This document shows, in pieces, positions 1 through 10,810 of a stretch of DNA of 34,010 nt; position 1 is the first letter of the stretch, and each line of letters opens with the position of its first letter. The stretch is taken from contig JAWVEV010000143.1 of the NCBI GenBank assembly GCA_033856535.1, positions 1 through 34,010 on the forward strand. Direction: 5' to 3'. Position numbers and translations under genes: made by a program. The DNA is from JAWVEV01 sp033856535. GTDB lineage: Bacteria > Actinomycetota > Thermoleophilia > Miltoncostaeales > Miltoncostaeaceae. Below the pieces are notes generated by a model that made no database searches, was not told where the DNA came from, and saw only the letters and a program-made list of their open reading frames with translations.

Positions 1-153
1 GGCGTCGCCGCCGGCGGCGAGGCGGATCCAGACGTTCAGGACCCCGTCCACGGGCGCCAGCCAGGAGATCCGCGAGCCATCCGGGGACAGGCGCGTGAGG
101 GCCCGCTCCGGGTTGTCGAAGAAGTGCCGGTGGGGGATCAGGGGGGCGCTCAC
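1..153 (-). CDS. S9-family (prolyl oligopeptidase-type) peptidase, N-terminal fragment
   Basis: Reading leftward from a GTG at 153, 51 codons stay open to the window edge. The translation includes IPHRHFFDNPERALTRLSPD and then SRISWLAPVDGVLNVWIR. The pattern of 'P...F.NPER....LSPDG..I.W.APVDGVLNVW' is what starts the beta-propeller of many S9 dipeptidyl/acylaminoacyl peptidases, which hydrolyse short peptides. Only the first propeller blade is visible; the catalytic alpha/beta hydrolase domain lies outside the window. It is divergent from fabD, with about 220 bases between them. The family is called from a short segment, so the exact subfamily is open. Confidence 0.6.
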   Translation of the reverse strand, partial: MSAPLIPHRHFFDNPERALTRLSPDGSRISWLAPVDGVLNVWIRLAAGGDA

Positions 154-245
154 GGGGGCGGATGGTAGTCCGCCGCGTTTGCCGTCCGCCCCCGCGGGCC
201 ATGATGGGGCATGGACGGATGGGTGCGTCAGTGCGCGCGGAGGGT

Positions 246-275
246 TTGACCCCCGCCGGTCGCGCCCTCTACCAT
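246..275 (+). promoter_or_regulatory. Probable sigma-70-type promoter ahead of the fatty acid synthesis operon
   Basis: TTGACC at 246-251 and TACCAT at 270-275 are separated by 18 bases. This is the best -35/-10 pair in the gap between the divergent peptidase and fabD. Transcription would begin near 282 and leave a leader of roughly 95 bases before fabD. The same TACCAT hexamer recurs just upstream of other genes in this window. Confidence 0.5.
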
Positions 276-332
276 GCCGCGGTTGGCGTGGCGAAGGTGC
301 CCGCGCGCCGCAAAGCATTTGAGGAGACGAGC

Positions 333-380
333 TTGATCCGACGCATCGCCTCCGGGGATTCCCAGGGGGCCCTCCGCTGA
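333..380 (+). CDS. Possible 15-codon leader ORF coupled to fabD
   Basis: A GAGGAG ribosome-binding site at 321-326 precedes a TTG at 333. The frame reads LIRRIASGDSQGALR and stops with TGA at 378-380. That stop overlaps the CTG start of fabD at 377-379, giving a CTGA junction of the same form as the ATGA/GTGA junctions elsewhere in this operon. The frame is also open further upstream to 162, but nothing in it is recognisable. Whether the peptide has a role beyond delivering ribosomes to fabD is unknown. Confidence 0.35.
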   Translation: MIRRIASGDSQGALR

Positions 381-1297
381 TCGCGCTCCTGTTCCCGGGG
401 CAGGGCGGCCAGCAGGTGGGCATGGGCAAGGCGCTGGCCGAGACCTTCCCGATCGCTCGCGCCACCTTCGACGAGGCCAACGACGTCCTCGGCTACGACC
501 TCGCCAAGCTCTGCTTCGAGGGCCCGGCCGCCGAGCTGATGGCCACCGACCGGACCCAGCCGGCCGTGCTGGTCACCTCCGTCGCCGCCTGGCGCGTCGC
601 GAGGGAGCGGGGCTTCGAGGGCCACCTCACCATGGGCCACTCGCTCGGCGAGTACGCGGCCCTGGTGGCCTGCGGCAGCCTGAGCTTCCCCGAGGCCCTG
701 CGCCTGGTGGTCGAGCGCAGCGCGGCGACCGGGGACGTGGTCAAGCTCCACCCCGGCCGCATGGCGGCGCTCCTCGGCGCCAGCGACGAGGACGTCGAGG
801 CGCTCTGCCTCGAGGCCGGCGAGGTCTGGCCCGCGAACTACAACTGCCCCGGCCAGATCGTCGCCTCGGGCCTGAAGCACGGCATCGAGCGCCTGCTCGA
901 CCTGGCCCACGCGCGCGGCATCAAGGCCAAGCTGCTGAACGTCGACGGGGCGTTCCACTCCTCGGTGATGGCGCCGGCGGCCGAGCGCCTCAAGGAGACG
1001 CTCGCCAACGTGCGGATCTCCACCGGGTCGGTGCCCTTCCTGTCGGCCACCTCGGCGGCGCTGGAGAAGGGCGAGCGCCTCCGCTCGCTCCTCGCCCACC
1101 AGCTCACCGCCCCGGTGCGCTTCACCGCCGCCGTCCGCACCGCCCTCGACATGGGCGTCGACAGCTTCGTCGAGTTCGGCAACCGGCGGGTGCTGATCGA
1201 CCTGGTGCGGCGGGTGCGCCGCGACGTGCAGGCCTTCCACGTCGGGACCCCCGACGACCTCCCGGCGGTGCTGGCCCTCGCCGGCCGCGGGGGGTGA
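377..1297 (+). CDS. fabD: Malonyl-CoA:acyl carrier protein transacylase
   Basis: FabD moves the malonyl group from CoA to ACP, supplying extender units to cytosolic type II fatty acid synthesis. The 306-residue protein is of normal family length. It carries the N-terminal LFPGQG oxyanion motif (about residues 5-10), the nucleophile elbow GHSLGEYAAL with Ser near 89, and the partner His in GAFHSSVM near 194. The first conventional start, GTG at 416, would delete the LFPGQG motif. The real start is therefore most likely CTG at 377, which has an AGGGGG Shine-Dalgarno at 364-369 with 7-base spacing and gives LIALLFPGQG, matching the usual FabD N-terminus. It is the first main gene of the operon and overlaps fabG by 4 bases (GTGA). 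The rare start codon is the only oddity. Function is secure; start is likely. Confidence 0.95.
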   Translation: MIALLFPGQGGQQVGMGKALAETFPIARATFDEANDVLGYDLAKLCFEGPAAELMATDRTQPAVLVTSVAAWRVARERGFEGHLTMGHSLGEYAALVACGSLSFPEALRLVVERSAATGDVVKLHPGRMAALLGASDEDVEALCLEAGEVWPANYNCPGQIVASGLKHGIERLLDLAHARGIKAKLLNVDGAFHSSVMAPAAERLKETLANVRISTGSVPFLSATSAALEKGERLRSLLAHQLTAPVRFTAAVRTALDMGVDSFVEFGNRRVLIDLVRRVRRDVQAFHVGTPDDLPAVLALAGRGG

Positions 1298-2028
1298 CGC
1301 CGGTCGCGCTGGTCACCGGGGCCAGCCGCGGGATCGGCGCCGCGTGCGCCGAGGGGCTGGCGCGGGCGGGGTGGGACGTCGGGATCACCTACGCGGCGGA
1401 CCGCGAGGGCGCAGAGCGGACGGCCGAGGCGGTGGAGGGAACCGGCCGCCGGGCGCACGTGTGCCGGGCCGAGGCCCGCGAGCCGGGCAGCAGCGCGGCG
1501 GCGGTGCACGAGGTGGAGGCGGCCCTGGGGCCGCTGGACGCCGCGGTCCTGAACGCCGGCGTGACCCGCGACGGGATGGCGGTGCGGATGGTCGGCGAGG
1601 CCTGGTCCGAGCCGATCGAGGTGAACCTGGGCGGGACCTTCGAGGCGGCCCAGGCGGCGGGGGCCGGCATGGCCCAGCGCGGCGCCGGCAGCATCGTGGC
1701 CCTGGGGTCGATCGTGGGCACCCACGGCAACGCCGGCCAGGCCAACTACGCGGCCTCCAAGGCGGGCGTGATCGGGCTCGTGCGGGCGCTCGCCCGCGAG
1801 CTCGGGCCCACCGGCGTGCGCGTGAACGCCGTCGTGCCCGGCTACATCCGCACGCGGCTCACCGACGCGATCCCGGAGGAGGGCCGGCAGCGGATGCTCG
1901 ACGCCACCGCGCTGGGCCGGTTCGGCGAGCCGGAGGACGTGGTGGGGCCGGTCGTCTTCCTCTGCTCGGGCGCATCGTCGTTCGTCACCGGCGCCTCGCT
2001 GGCGGTGGACGGGGGGATGCGGATCTGA
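1294..2028 (+). CDS. fabG: 3-oxoacyl-[acyl carrier protein] reductase
   Basis: This is an NADPH-dependent short-chain dehydrogenase of 244 residues that would reduce 3-oxoacyl-ACP, the first reduction of the elongation cycle. The Rossmann motif TGASRGIG is at residues 8-15, NAG at 87-89, and the catalytic set Asn111, Ser139, Tyr152 and Lys156 (YAASK) is complete. The C-terminal FVTGASLAVDGGMRI segment is typical of the family. It starts at GTG 1294 inside the end of fabD, so the two are translationally coupled. Another SDR specificity is possible from sequence alone, but its place between fabD and two ketosynthases makes FabG the natural reading. Confidence 0.94.
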   Translation: MTPVALVTGASRGIGAACAEGLARAGWDVGITYAADREGAERTAEAVEGTGRRAHVCRAEAREPGSSAAAVHEVEAALGPLDAAVLNAGVTRDGMAVRMVGEAWSEPIEVNLGGTFEAAQAAGAGMAQRGAGSIVALGSIVGTHGNAGQANYAASKAGVIGLVRALARELGPTGVRVNAVVPGYIRTRLTDAIPEEGRQRMLDATALGRFGEPEDVVGPVVFLCSGASSFVTGASLAVDGGMRI

Positions 2029-2065
2029 TGAGGCTTCTGTCGGCGCGCTTCGTCATGCTGCCCGC

Positions 2066-3310
2066 ATGAGCGATCCCCGACGGGTGGTGGTGACCGGCGT
2101 CGGCCTCGTGAGCCCGCTCGGGATCGGCACGGAGGAGACGTGGCGGGCCGCGGTCGCGGGCCGCTCGGGCGCCGGCCCGATCACGCACTTCGACGCCTCG
2201 GAGCACCACTGCCGCATCGCGTGCGAGGTGGCCGGCTTCGTGCCCGAGGACCACATGGACCGCAAGTCGGCCCGCCGCATGGACCGGGTGAGCCAGCTCG
2301 CGGTGGCCGCCGGGCGGCTCGCGCTGATCGACGCCGGCCTCGACGTCGAGGGCGAGCGGGAGAGAGTCGGCGCGGTGATCGCCACCGGCGCCGGCGGCAA
2401 CCAGACCTTCGAGGAGCAGCACCGCCTCTTCCTGGAGCGCGGCCCCGACCGGGTCTCCCCGCTGGCCGTCGCGACGATCATCGTGAACATGTCCGCCGGC
2501 TGGGTCTCGATGGCCCTGGGCCTGGGCGGGCCGATCAGCTGCCCGGTCACCGCCTGCGCGTCCGGCACCCACGGCGTGGGCGACGCGGCCGAGCTGATCC
2601 GCACCGGCGCGGCCCAGGTCATGCTCGCCGGCGGCAGCGAGGCGGGCATCACCCCCTTCACCATGGCCGCCCTCGACGCCACCCGGGCGCTCTCGCGGCG
2701 CAACGAGGACCCGGTCGCCGCCAGCCGGCCCTTCGACGTCGGCCGTGACGGCTTCGTCGCCGGCGAGGCCGGCGCGGTGCTGGTGCTGGAGGAGCTCGAG
2801 CACGCGCTGGCGCGCGGCGCCGAGCCGATCTGCGAGGTGCGCGGCTACGGGATGTCGGGCGACGCCCATCACGTGACCGAGCCCGACCCCAGCGGGCGCG
2901 GCCAGGTGCAGGCGATGCGCGCGGCGCTCCGCGACGGCGGCCTCGAGCCGGGGGAGATCGACTACGTCAACGCCCACGGCACCTCGACGCCGGCCGGCGA
3001 CCCGGTGGAGATCGGGGCGCTGCGCCAGCTTGTGGGCGATGAGCGCGCGCGCGAGGTAATGGTGAGCTCGACCAAGTCGATGCACGGCCACGCGATGGGC
3101 GCCGCCGGCGGCCTGGAGGCCGCCCTGGCCGCGCTCGCGATCCGCGACGGCGTGGTGCCGCCGACGATCAACCTGGACGACATGGACCCCGCCTGCGCCG
3201 GCGTCGACCACGTGGCGAACGCCGCCCGGCGCGCCCCGGTGCGCGTGGCGCTCTCGAACTCGTTCGGCTTCGGCGGGCACAACGCGGTGATCGCCTTGGC
3301 GGCGCTCTGA
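2066..3310 (+). CDS. fabF: Beta-ketoacyl-ACP synthase II (FabF-type), first copy
   Basis: This condensing enzyme of 414 residues would elongate acyl-ACP with malonyl-ACP. The thiolase-fold catalytic set is intact: Cys164 in VTACASG, His304 in VNAHGTSTPAGD, Lys337 and His342 in STKSMHGHAMGAAG. ATG 2066 lies 37 bases after fabG and gives the usual N-terminus RRVVVTGVGLVSPLG. No clear Shine-Dalgarno precedes it. It overlaps the next ketosynthase by one base (TGATG). The adjacent pair recalls the kasA-kasB arrangement of mycobacteria. Because the partner gene also keeps its cysteine, this is not a KS-alpha/chain-length-factor pair of the polyketide type. Confidence 0.93.
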   Translation: MSDPRRVVVTGVGLVSPLGIGTEETWRAAVAGRSGAGPITHFDASEHHCRIACEVAGFVPEDHMDRKSARRMDRVSQLAVAAGRLALIDAGLDVEGERERVGAVIATGAGGNQTFEEQHRLFLERGPDRVSPLAVATIIVNMSAGWVSMALGLGGPISCPVTACASGTHGVGDAAELIRTGAAQVMLAGGSEAGITPFTMAALDATRALSRRNEDPVAASRPFDVGRDGFVAGEAGAVLVLEELEHALARGAEPICEVRGYGMSGDAHHVTEPDPSGRGQVQAMRAALRDGGLEPGEIDYVNAHGTSTPAGDPVEIGALRQLVGDERAREVMVSSTKSMHGHAMGAAGGLEAALAALAIRDGVVPPTINLDDMDPACAGVDHVANAARRAPVRVALSNSFGFGGHNAVIALAAL

Positions 3311-4566
3311 TGGGCGCCAACGGGCGCGTGCGGGTCGTCGTGACCGGCATCGGCGTGGTCTCCTCGCTCGGCATCGGACGCGAGGCGGTCTGGAAGGCCG
3401 CGACCGAGGGCCGCTCGGGTGCGCGCACGATCGCCAACCACGACATGGGCGAGAGCAAGGTCACGATCGGCTGCGAGGCGCACGACTTCGTGCCGGGCGA
3501 CTTCATGGAGCACAAGGCCGCACGGCGCATGGACCGCTTCAGCCAGTTCGCCGTGGCCGCCGCCCGTCTGGCCCTGGACGACGCCGGCCTCGCGATCGCG
3601 GGCGACGGCGTCGGGGTGGGCACGGTCATCGCCAGCGCCGGCGGCGGGGGCGGCGTGCGCGAGAGCCAGCACAAGCTGATGCTCGAGCGCGGCCCGGGCC
3701 GGGTCTCGCCCTTCACGATCCCGGCCACGGTGGCGAACATGGGTGCCGGCCAGGTCTCGATGCTGCTCGGGCTGCGCGGGCCGGTGACCACGACCTGCAA
3801 CGCCTGCGCGGCCGGCACCGACGCGATCGGCGCCGCCACCGCGATCCTGCGCCGCGGCGACGCCGACGTGATGCTGGCCGGCGGCGCCGACGCGATGCTC
3901 ACGCCGTTCTGGGTGGCGGCCTTCGACGCCATGCGCGTGCTCTCGCACCGCAACGACGACCCGCCCGGCGCCCCGCGGCCGTTCGACCGCTCGCGCGACG
4001 GGTTCCTGATCGGCGAGGCCGGCGCGGTGCTGGTGCTCGAGCCGCTCGACGCGGCGATCGCCCGCGGCGCGACCATCGTCTGCGAGGTGGCCGGCTACGG
4101 CGCCAGCGCCGACGCCCACCACATCACCGACCCCGACCCCACGGGCGAGCCGCAGGCCCGCGCGGTGCGCGCCGCGCTGCGCGACGCCGGCCTGGCGCCC
4201 GAGGACGTCGGCTACGTGAACCTGCACGGCGGCGCCAGCAAGCCGGGCGATCCGGCCGAGGCGCGGATCCTGCACGCCGGGCTCGGCGCGGAGGTGGCGG
4301 AACGCACGGCGGTCAGCGCCACCAAGTCGATGCACGGCCACACGATGGGCGCCGCGGGGGCGCTGGAGGGCGCCCTCACCGCGCTGGCCGTCCATGAGGG
4401 GATCCTCCCGCCGACCCTCAACCTGACCGACCCCGACCCGGACTGCCTGCCGCTCGACCACGTGGCCGGGACGGCCCGGGAGACCCCGGTGCGCGCGGCG
4501 CTCTCGACCTCCTTCGGCCTGGGCGGCCACAACGCGGTGGTGGCGATGACGGCGGTGGAGCGGTGA
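3310..4566 (+). CDS. Beta-ketoacyl-ACP synthase (FabF-type), second copy, variant active-site loop
   Basis: This 418-residue paralogue of the preceding gene is colinear along its whole length. Catalytic residues are present: Cys166 in CNACAAG, His306, Lys339 and His344 in ATKSMHGHTMGAAG. The first histidine loop, normally HGTSTPxGD, reads HGGASKPGDPAE. The Thr-Ser-Thr that normally lines the pocket is lost, so substrate range or partner ACP may differ. ATG 3310 overlaps the upstream stop by one base. The pair probably arose by tandem duplication and may divide the work by chain length, as KasA and KasB do. A strict chain-length factor is unlikely because the nucleophile is retained. Confidence 0.9.
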   Translation: MGANGRVRVVVTGIGVVSSLGIGREAVWKAATEGRSGARTIANHDMGESKVTIGCEAHDFVPGDFMEHKAARRMDRFSQFAVAAARLALDDAGLAIAGDGVGVGTVIASAGGGGGVRESQHKLMLERGPGRVSPFTIPATVANMGAGQVSMLLGLRGPVTTTCNACAAGTDAIGAATAILRRGDADVMLAGGADAMLTPFWVAAFDAMRVLSHRNDDPPGAPRPFDRSRDGFLIGEAGAVLVLEPLDAAIARGATIVCEVAGYGASADAHHITDPDPTGEPQARAVRAALRDAGLAPEDVGYVNLHGGASKPGDPAEARILHAGLGAEVAERTAVSATKSMHGHTMGAAGALEGALTALAVHEGILPPTLNLTDPDPDCLPLDHVAGTARETPVRAALSTSFGLGGHNAVVAMTAVER

Positions 4567-4760
4567 CCGCGCGCGCCGAGAAGGCCGTGCGCCTGGTCAC
4601 CGCCTCGCTCATCTCGTTCGTGTTCGGGCTGCTCGCGGTGATCCTCGACAACCAGGCGTTCGCCTGGGTGGCGGTCGGGATCATCCTGGTGGCGATCCTG
4701 GCGGGGCCGGTGCTGGCGCCGCTGCTCCGGAACGCCCCGCGGGGCCGCCCCGGGCCGTGA
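4563..4760 (+). CDS. Small two-helix membrane protein, unknown function
   Basis: This is a 65-residue protein with two predicted membrane helices (about 13-30 and 34-54), a basic first segment and an Arg/Pro-rich end. It starts at GTG 4563 overlapping the ketosynthase stop (GTGA) and ends overlapping purU's start (GTGA). Both junctions argue that it is a translated operon member rather than chance. I do not recognise the family. Its position suggests a membrane partner or a passenger between lipid and one-carbon genes, but nothing in the sequence says which. Confidence 0.7.
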   Translation: MTARAEKAVRLVTASLISFVFGLLAVILDNQAFAWVAVGIILVAILAGPVLAPLLRNAPRGRPGP

Positions 4761-5596
4761 TCCTCCTCATCTCCTGCCCGGACCAACCGGGCATCGTCGC
4801 CCGGGTCACGGGGCTCCTCTTCGACGCGGGCCTGAACGTGCTCGACCTGGAGCAGCACGTGGAGGAGGGGAGCCTCTTCTTCATGCGCATCCACGCCGAC
4901 CCGGCCGGGATGCGGATCACCTTCGAGGAGCTCGAGTACCGCCTGCGCGAGCTGATGGAGTTGCTCGAGGCCGACCTGCGGCTGCACGACCCGGGCGAGC
5001 GCCCGCGCGTCTGCGTGCTCGTGTCGAGCGAGCCGGCGCCGCTGCAGGAGCTGCTCAGCAAGCGCGAGTCGGGCGTCCTGAGCTTCGACCTGCCGCTGGT
5101 GATCGGCGACAAGGAGGACCTGCGGCCGCTGGCCGAGCGCTACGGCGTGCCGTTCCGGCACGCGCCGATGGACCCGAAGGACCGGCTGGCCGCCGAGGAG
5201 GCCATCCTCGGCCTGCTGGAGGAGGCCGGCGCCGACCTGGTGGTGCTGGCGCGCTATATGCGGATCCTCTCGGCGGGCTTCGTGGACCGCTACGCGCAGC
5301 GGATCATCAACATCCACCACAGCTTCCTGCCGGCCTTCAAGGGCAACCGCCCGTACCACCAGGCGTGGGAGCGCGGCGTGAAGATGATCGGCGCGACGGC
5401 GCACTTCGCCACCGCCGACCTCGACGAGGGGCCGATCATCGCCCAGGACGCCGTGCCGGTGACCCACCAGCACAACGTCGAGGAGATGATCCAGCGCGGC
5501 ATGGAGGTGGAGCGCCGCGTGCTCGCCGAGGCCGTCCAGGTGTGGCTGGAGCGCCGCGTGATCGTCCACGGCCGGCGGACGGTGGTCTTCCACTAG
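4757..5596 (+). CDS. purU: Formyltetrahydrofolate deformylase
   Basis: PurU hydrolyses 10-formyl-THF to formate and THF, balancing the one-carbon pool and supplying formate for purine synthesis. The 279-residue protein has an N-terminal ACT domain (about 1-80, opening LLISCPDQPGIVARVTG) and a formyltransferase-fold catalytic domain. In the latter are Asn185 and His187 in NIHHSFLPAF, the IGATAHF strand, and the Asp of DLDEGPIIAQD (221-223). It starts at GTG 4757, overlapping the small membrane protein by 4 bases. Its proximity to metH, which regenerates THF from 5-methyl-THF, makes one-carbon metabolism the link. The ACT domain usually senses methionine or glycine in this family. Confidence 0.96.
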   Translation: MILLISCPDQPGIVARVTGLLFDAGLNVLDLEQHVEEGSLFFMRIHADPAGMRITFEELEYRLRELMELLEADLRLHDPGERPRVCVLVSSEPAPLQELLSKRESGVLSFDLPLVIGDKEDLRPLAERYGVPFRHAPMDPKDRLAAEEAILGLLEEAGADLVVLARYMRILSAGFVDRYAQRIINIHHSFLPAFKGNRPYHQAWERGVKMIGATAHFATADLDEGPIIAQDAVPVTHQHNVEEMIQRGMEVERRVLAEAVQVWLERRVIVHGRRTVVFH

Positions 5597-5639
5597 TCGG
5601 CTCGGGTGCCGAGTTGGGGCCAGTCGGTACCCTGAAGAG

Positions 5640-9364
<3,725 letters not shown>

Positions 9365-9368
<4 letters not shown>

Positions 9369-9403
9369 CCGTCGCCCGGCATGCATGCAAACTGCATGCA
9401 TGC
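9365..9403 (+). promoter_or_regulatory. vapBC1 promoter overlapped by twin GCATGCATGC palindromes
   Basis: TTGACC at 9365-9370 (inside the metH stop) and CAAACT at 9388-9393 are 17 bases apart. Two copies of the self-complementary decamer GCATGCATGC, at 9379-9388 and 9394-9403, start 15 bases apart and bracket the -10 box. The second covers the antitoxin ATG at 9400. This suits autorepression by a ribbon-helix-helix antitoxin, and it implies a nearly leaderless mRNA. The operator role is inferred. Confidence 0.6.
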
Positions 9404-9636
9404 CGGTGAACGTCACCATCCGAAACGTCCCGGACGACGTCAGGGACGAGCTCGCCGCGCGCGCCGCCCGAGCGGGTCGGTCGCTTCAGGAGCACCTCCG
9501 GCGGGAGCTGATCGAACTCGCCGCTCGCCCGTCGCGCGACGAGTTCTGGGAGGAGATCCGCGCGCGCAAGGCCGCGGCCGGCACTCGCCTGTCGGCCGAG
9601 GACATCCTGGCCGACAGGGACGCCGACCGTCGGTGA
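9400..9636 (+). CDS. vapB: FitA/VapB-type ribbon-helix-helix antitoxin
   Basis: This 78-residue antitoxin opens with MPVNVTIRNVPDDVRDEL, the beta-strand and first helix of an RHH DNA-binding domain, followed by RAGRSLQEHLRREL. The C-terminal half contains LAARPSRDEFWEEIRARKAA, the toxin-binding segment common in FitA-like antitoxins. An in-frame ATG at 9385 would add five residues from the operator repeat. ATG 9400 is preferred because it gives the usual N-terminus and sits 6 bases after the -10 box. It should neutralise the adjacent PIN toxin and repress its own promoter. Its stop overlaps the toxin start (GTGA). Confidence 0.88.
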   Translation: MPVNVTIRNVPDDVRDELAARAARAGRSLQEHLRRELIELAARPSRDEFWEEIRARKAAAGTRLSAEDILADRDADRR

Positions 9637-10034
9637 TCTTCGTGCCCGACGCGACCGCCGCGGTGGCCGCGCTGGTGGACGACGGACCGGTCGGCCGCTG
9701 GGCCGCGGAACTGCTCTCGACCGGCCCGCTCGTCGCGCCGCACCTTCTCCCCGCCGAGGTCGCGAACGTCCTGCGCCGCCGGGCGCTCGCGGGTGCCATC
9801 TCGGACGAGCGCGCGAGCGAGGCCCACGCAGCCCTCGAACACCTTGACGTGCGGCTCGTTCCCTACGAGCACGTTGCCGAGCGGGCCTGGACGCTCCGCG
9901 GTGCCGTCACCGCGTACGACGCCTGGTACGTCGCGGTCGCTGAGGATCTCGACGTTCCGCTGGTGACCCTCGATCGCCGACTGGCCCGCGCTCCAGGGCC
10001 ACGTTGTGCATTCGAGCTTCCACCGCCGGCGTAG
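9633..10034 (+). CDS. vapC: VapC-type PIN-domain ribonuclease toxin
   Basis: This is a 133-residue PIN domain. The acidic metal-binding residues are all visible: Asp6 (FVPDATA), Glu42 (LPAEVANVL), Asp96 (TAYDAWYVAVA) and Asp114 (VTLDRRLA). VapC toxins cleave specific tRNA or rRNA sites when freed from antitoxin. GTG 9633 overlaps the antitoxin stop by 4 bases, the normal coupling of such pairs. Earlier in-frame codons would run through the antitoxin gene and are not credible. The set is complete, so the toxin is probably active; its RNA target cannot be read from sequence. Confidence 0.88.
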   Translation: MIFVPDATAAVAALVDDGPVGRWAAELLSTGPLVAPHLLPAEVANVLRRRALAGAISDERASEAHAALEHLDVRLVPYEHVAERAWTLRGAVTAYDAWYVAVAEDLDVPLVTLDRRLARAPGPRCAFELPPPA

Positions 10035-10059
10035 GCGCCCGCCCGGCTGCGACTGACGC

Positions 10060-10077
10060 GGCCGTCAGACGGCCTTT
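10060..10077 (+). terminator. Weak hairpin between convergent vapC and a hypothetical gene
   Basis: GGCCG (10060-10064), loop TCAGA, CGGCC (10070-10074), then TTT. The inverted repeat CTGACG...CGTCAG overlaps its left side. It lies just past vapC and includes the stop codon of the opposing gene. The stem is short and the T run is only three bases, so it is a candidate only. Confidence 0.3.
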
Positions 10078-10364
10078 CCCGGAGGGGATGGCGGGAGCGG
10101 CGGCGTCGTCGGGTCGAAGAGGCTCTCGGCGACCAAGCCGCGCACCGCCGGCCCGCGCTCCACGAGCTGCCGGTAGCACGATCGAGCGTTGGCGCCGAGC
10201 GGGAGTCCCGGCTTGATGAACGGCAGGCCGGCCCATCGCGGCAGGCGCCTCACGACCGTCGCAAGGTCGGTGTTCAGGAAGACCGTGCGCCCGATCTGAC
10301 GGGCTCCGCGCGGGCCGGCGCCGGTCACCTGGAGGGCGACGGCGAAGCCGGCGACGATCAGCAT
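10065..10364 (-). CDS. Hypothetical protein with N-terminal hydrophobic segment
   Basis: This is a 99-residue protein from an ATG at 10364. Its first 12 residues (MLIVAGFAVALQ) are hydrophobic. The body (TVFLNTDLATVVRRLPRWAG...CYRQLVERGPAVRGLVAE) reads like a real soluble domain, ending in a Pro-rich tail. I do not recognise it. It follows two minus-strand genes in the same direction and may be the last gene of that operon. The frame is open further upstream into the preceding gene, so the start is uncertain. Confidence rests on composition and position only. Confidence 0.4.
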   Translation of the reverse strand: MLIVAGFAVALQVTGAGPRGARQIGRTVFLNTDLATVVRRLPRWAGLPFIKPGLPLGANARSCYRQLVERGPAVRGLVAESLFDPTTPPLPPSPPGKAV

Positions 10365-10432
10365 CCGGTCGCAGTCGCGATGGAACTGAACGACCTCGGC
10401 AAGCCGCGGGCCGCGCGCCTCTCGCGGCCCAT

Positions 10433-10810
10433 CTACGAGCGCTGCTTCCGACGCAACAGGATCACGCCGATCACGCCGCCGACGGCGAGCGCGCCGAGCA
10501 GGAGACCCACCGTCTGAACGCTCTCTCCAGAGGCTCCGGTCTCCCACATCTGCCAAAGCGATGGCGAGAGGAGGAGGAGGCCTGGCACGGCGATGCGGAT
10601 GGACAGCGGCGCCCCGACCTTCTGCAGCCAATGGACGACGAGGGCGGCCGCGAGGCCCAGCAGGCCACAGCCGATCGCGACCAGTTCGCTGGGCTCCGCG
10701 TCGATCAGGACGCCGATCCCTGCAACCAGCGACCCCAGCGCGGAGACGAGTAGGTGCGCGAACCGGCGCGTCGGCCGGTCGAGCGCCGGCCCTGCCTCGC
10801 CGCTCGTCAC
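10433..10810 (-). CDS. Four-helix membrane protein, unknown function
   Basis: This 125-residue protein has four hydrophobic stretches (about 18-38, 42-62, 71-84 and 97-118) and a basic C-terminal tail (LLRRKQRS). GTG 10810 overlaps the stop of the upstream secreted-protein gene (GTGA, 10807-10810), so the two are coupled. No known motif is visible. Pairing of an exported protein with a small membrane protein suggests a joint role at the cell surface, but that is inference. Confidence 0.65.
   Translation of the reverse strand: MTSGEAGPALDRPTRRFAHLLVSALGSLVAGIGVLIDAEPSELVAIGCGLLGLAAALVVHWLQKVGAPLSIRIAVPGLLLLSPSLWQMWETGASGESVQTVGLLLGALAVGGVIGVILLRRKQRS

Noticed and set aside
3310..4566. Second ketosynthase as a polyketide chain-length factor
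   Set aside because: The active-site cysteine is present (Cys166), whereas chain-length factors lack it, and no aromatic polyketide genes are nearby.
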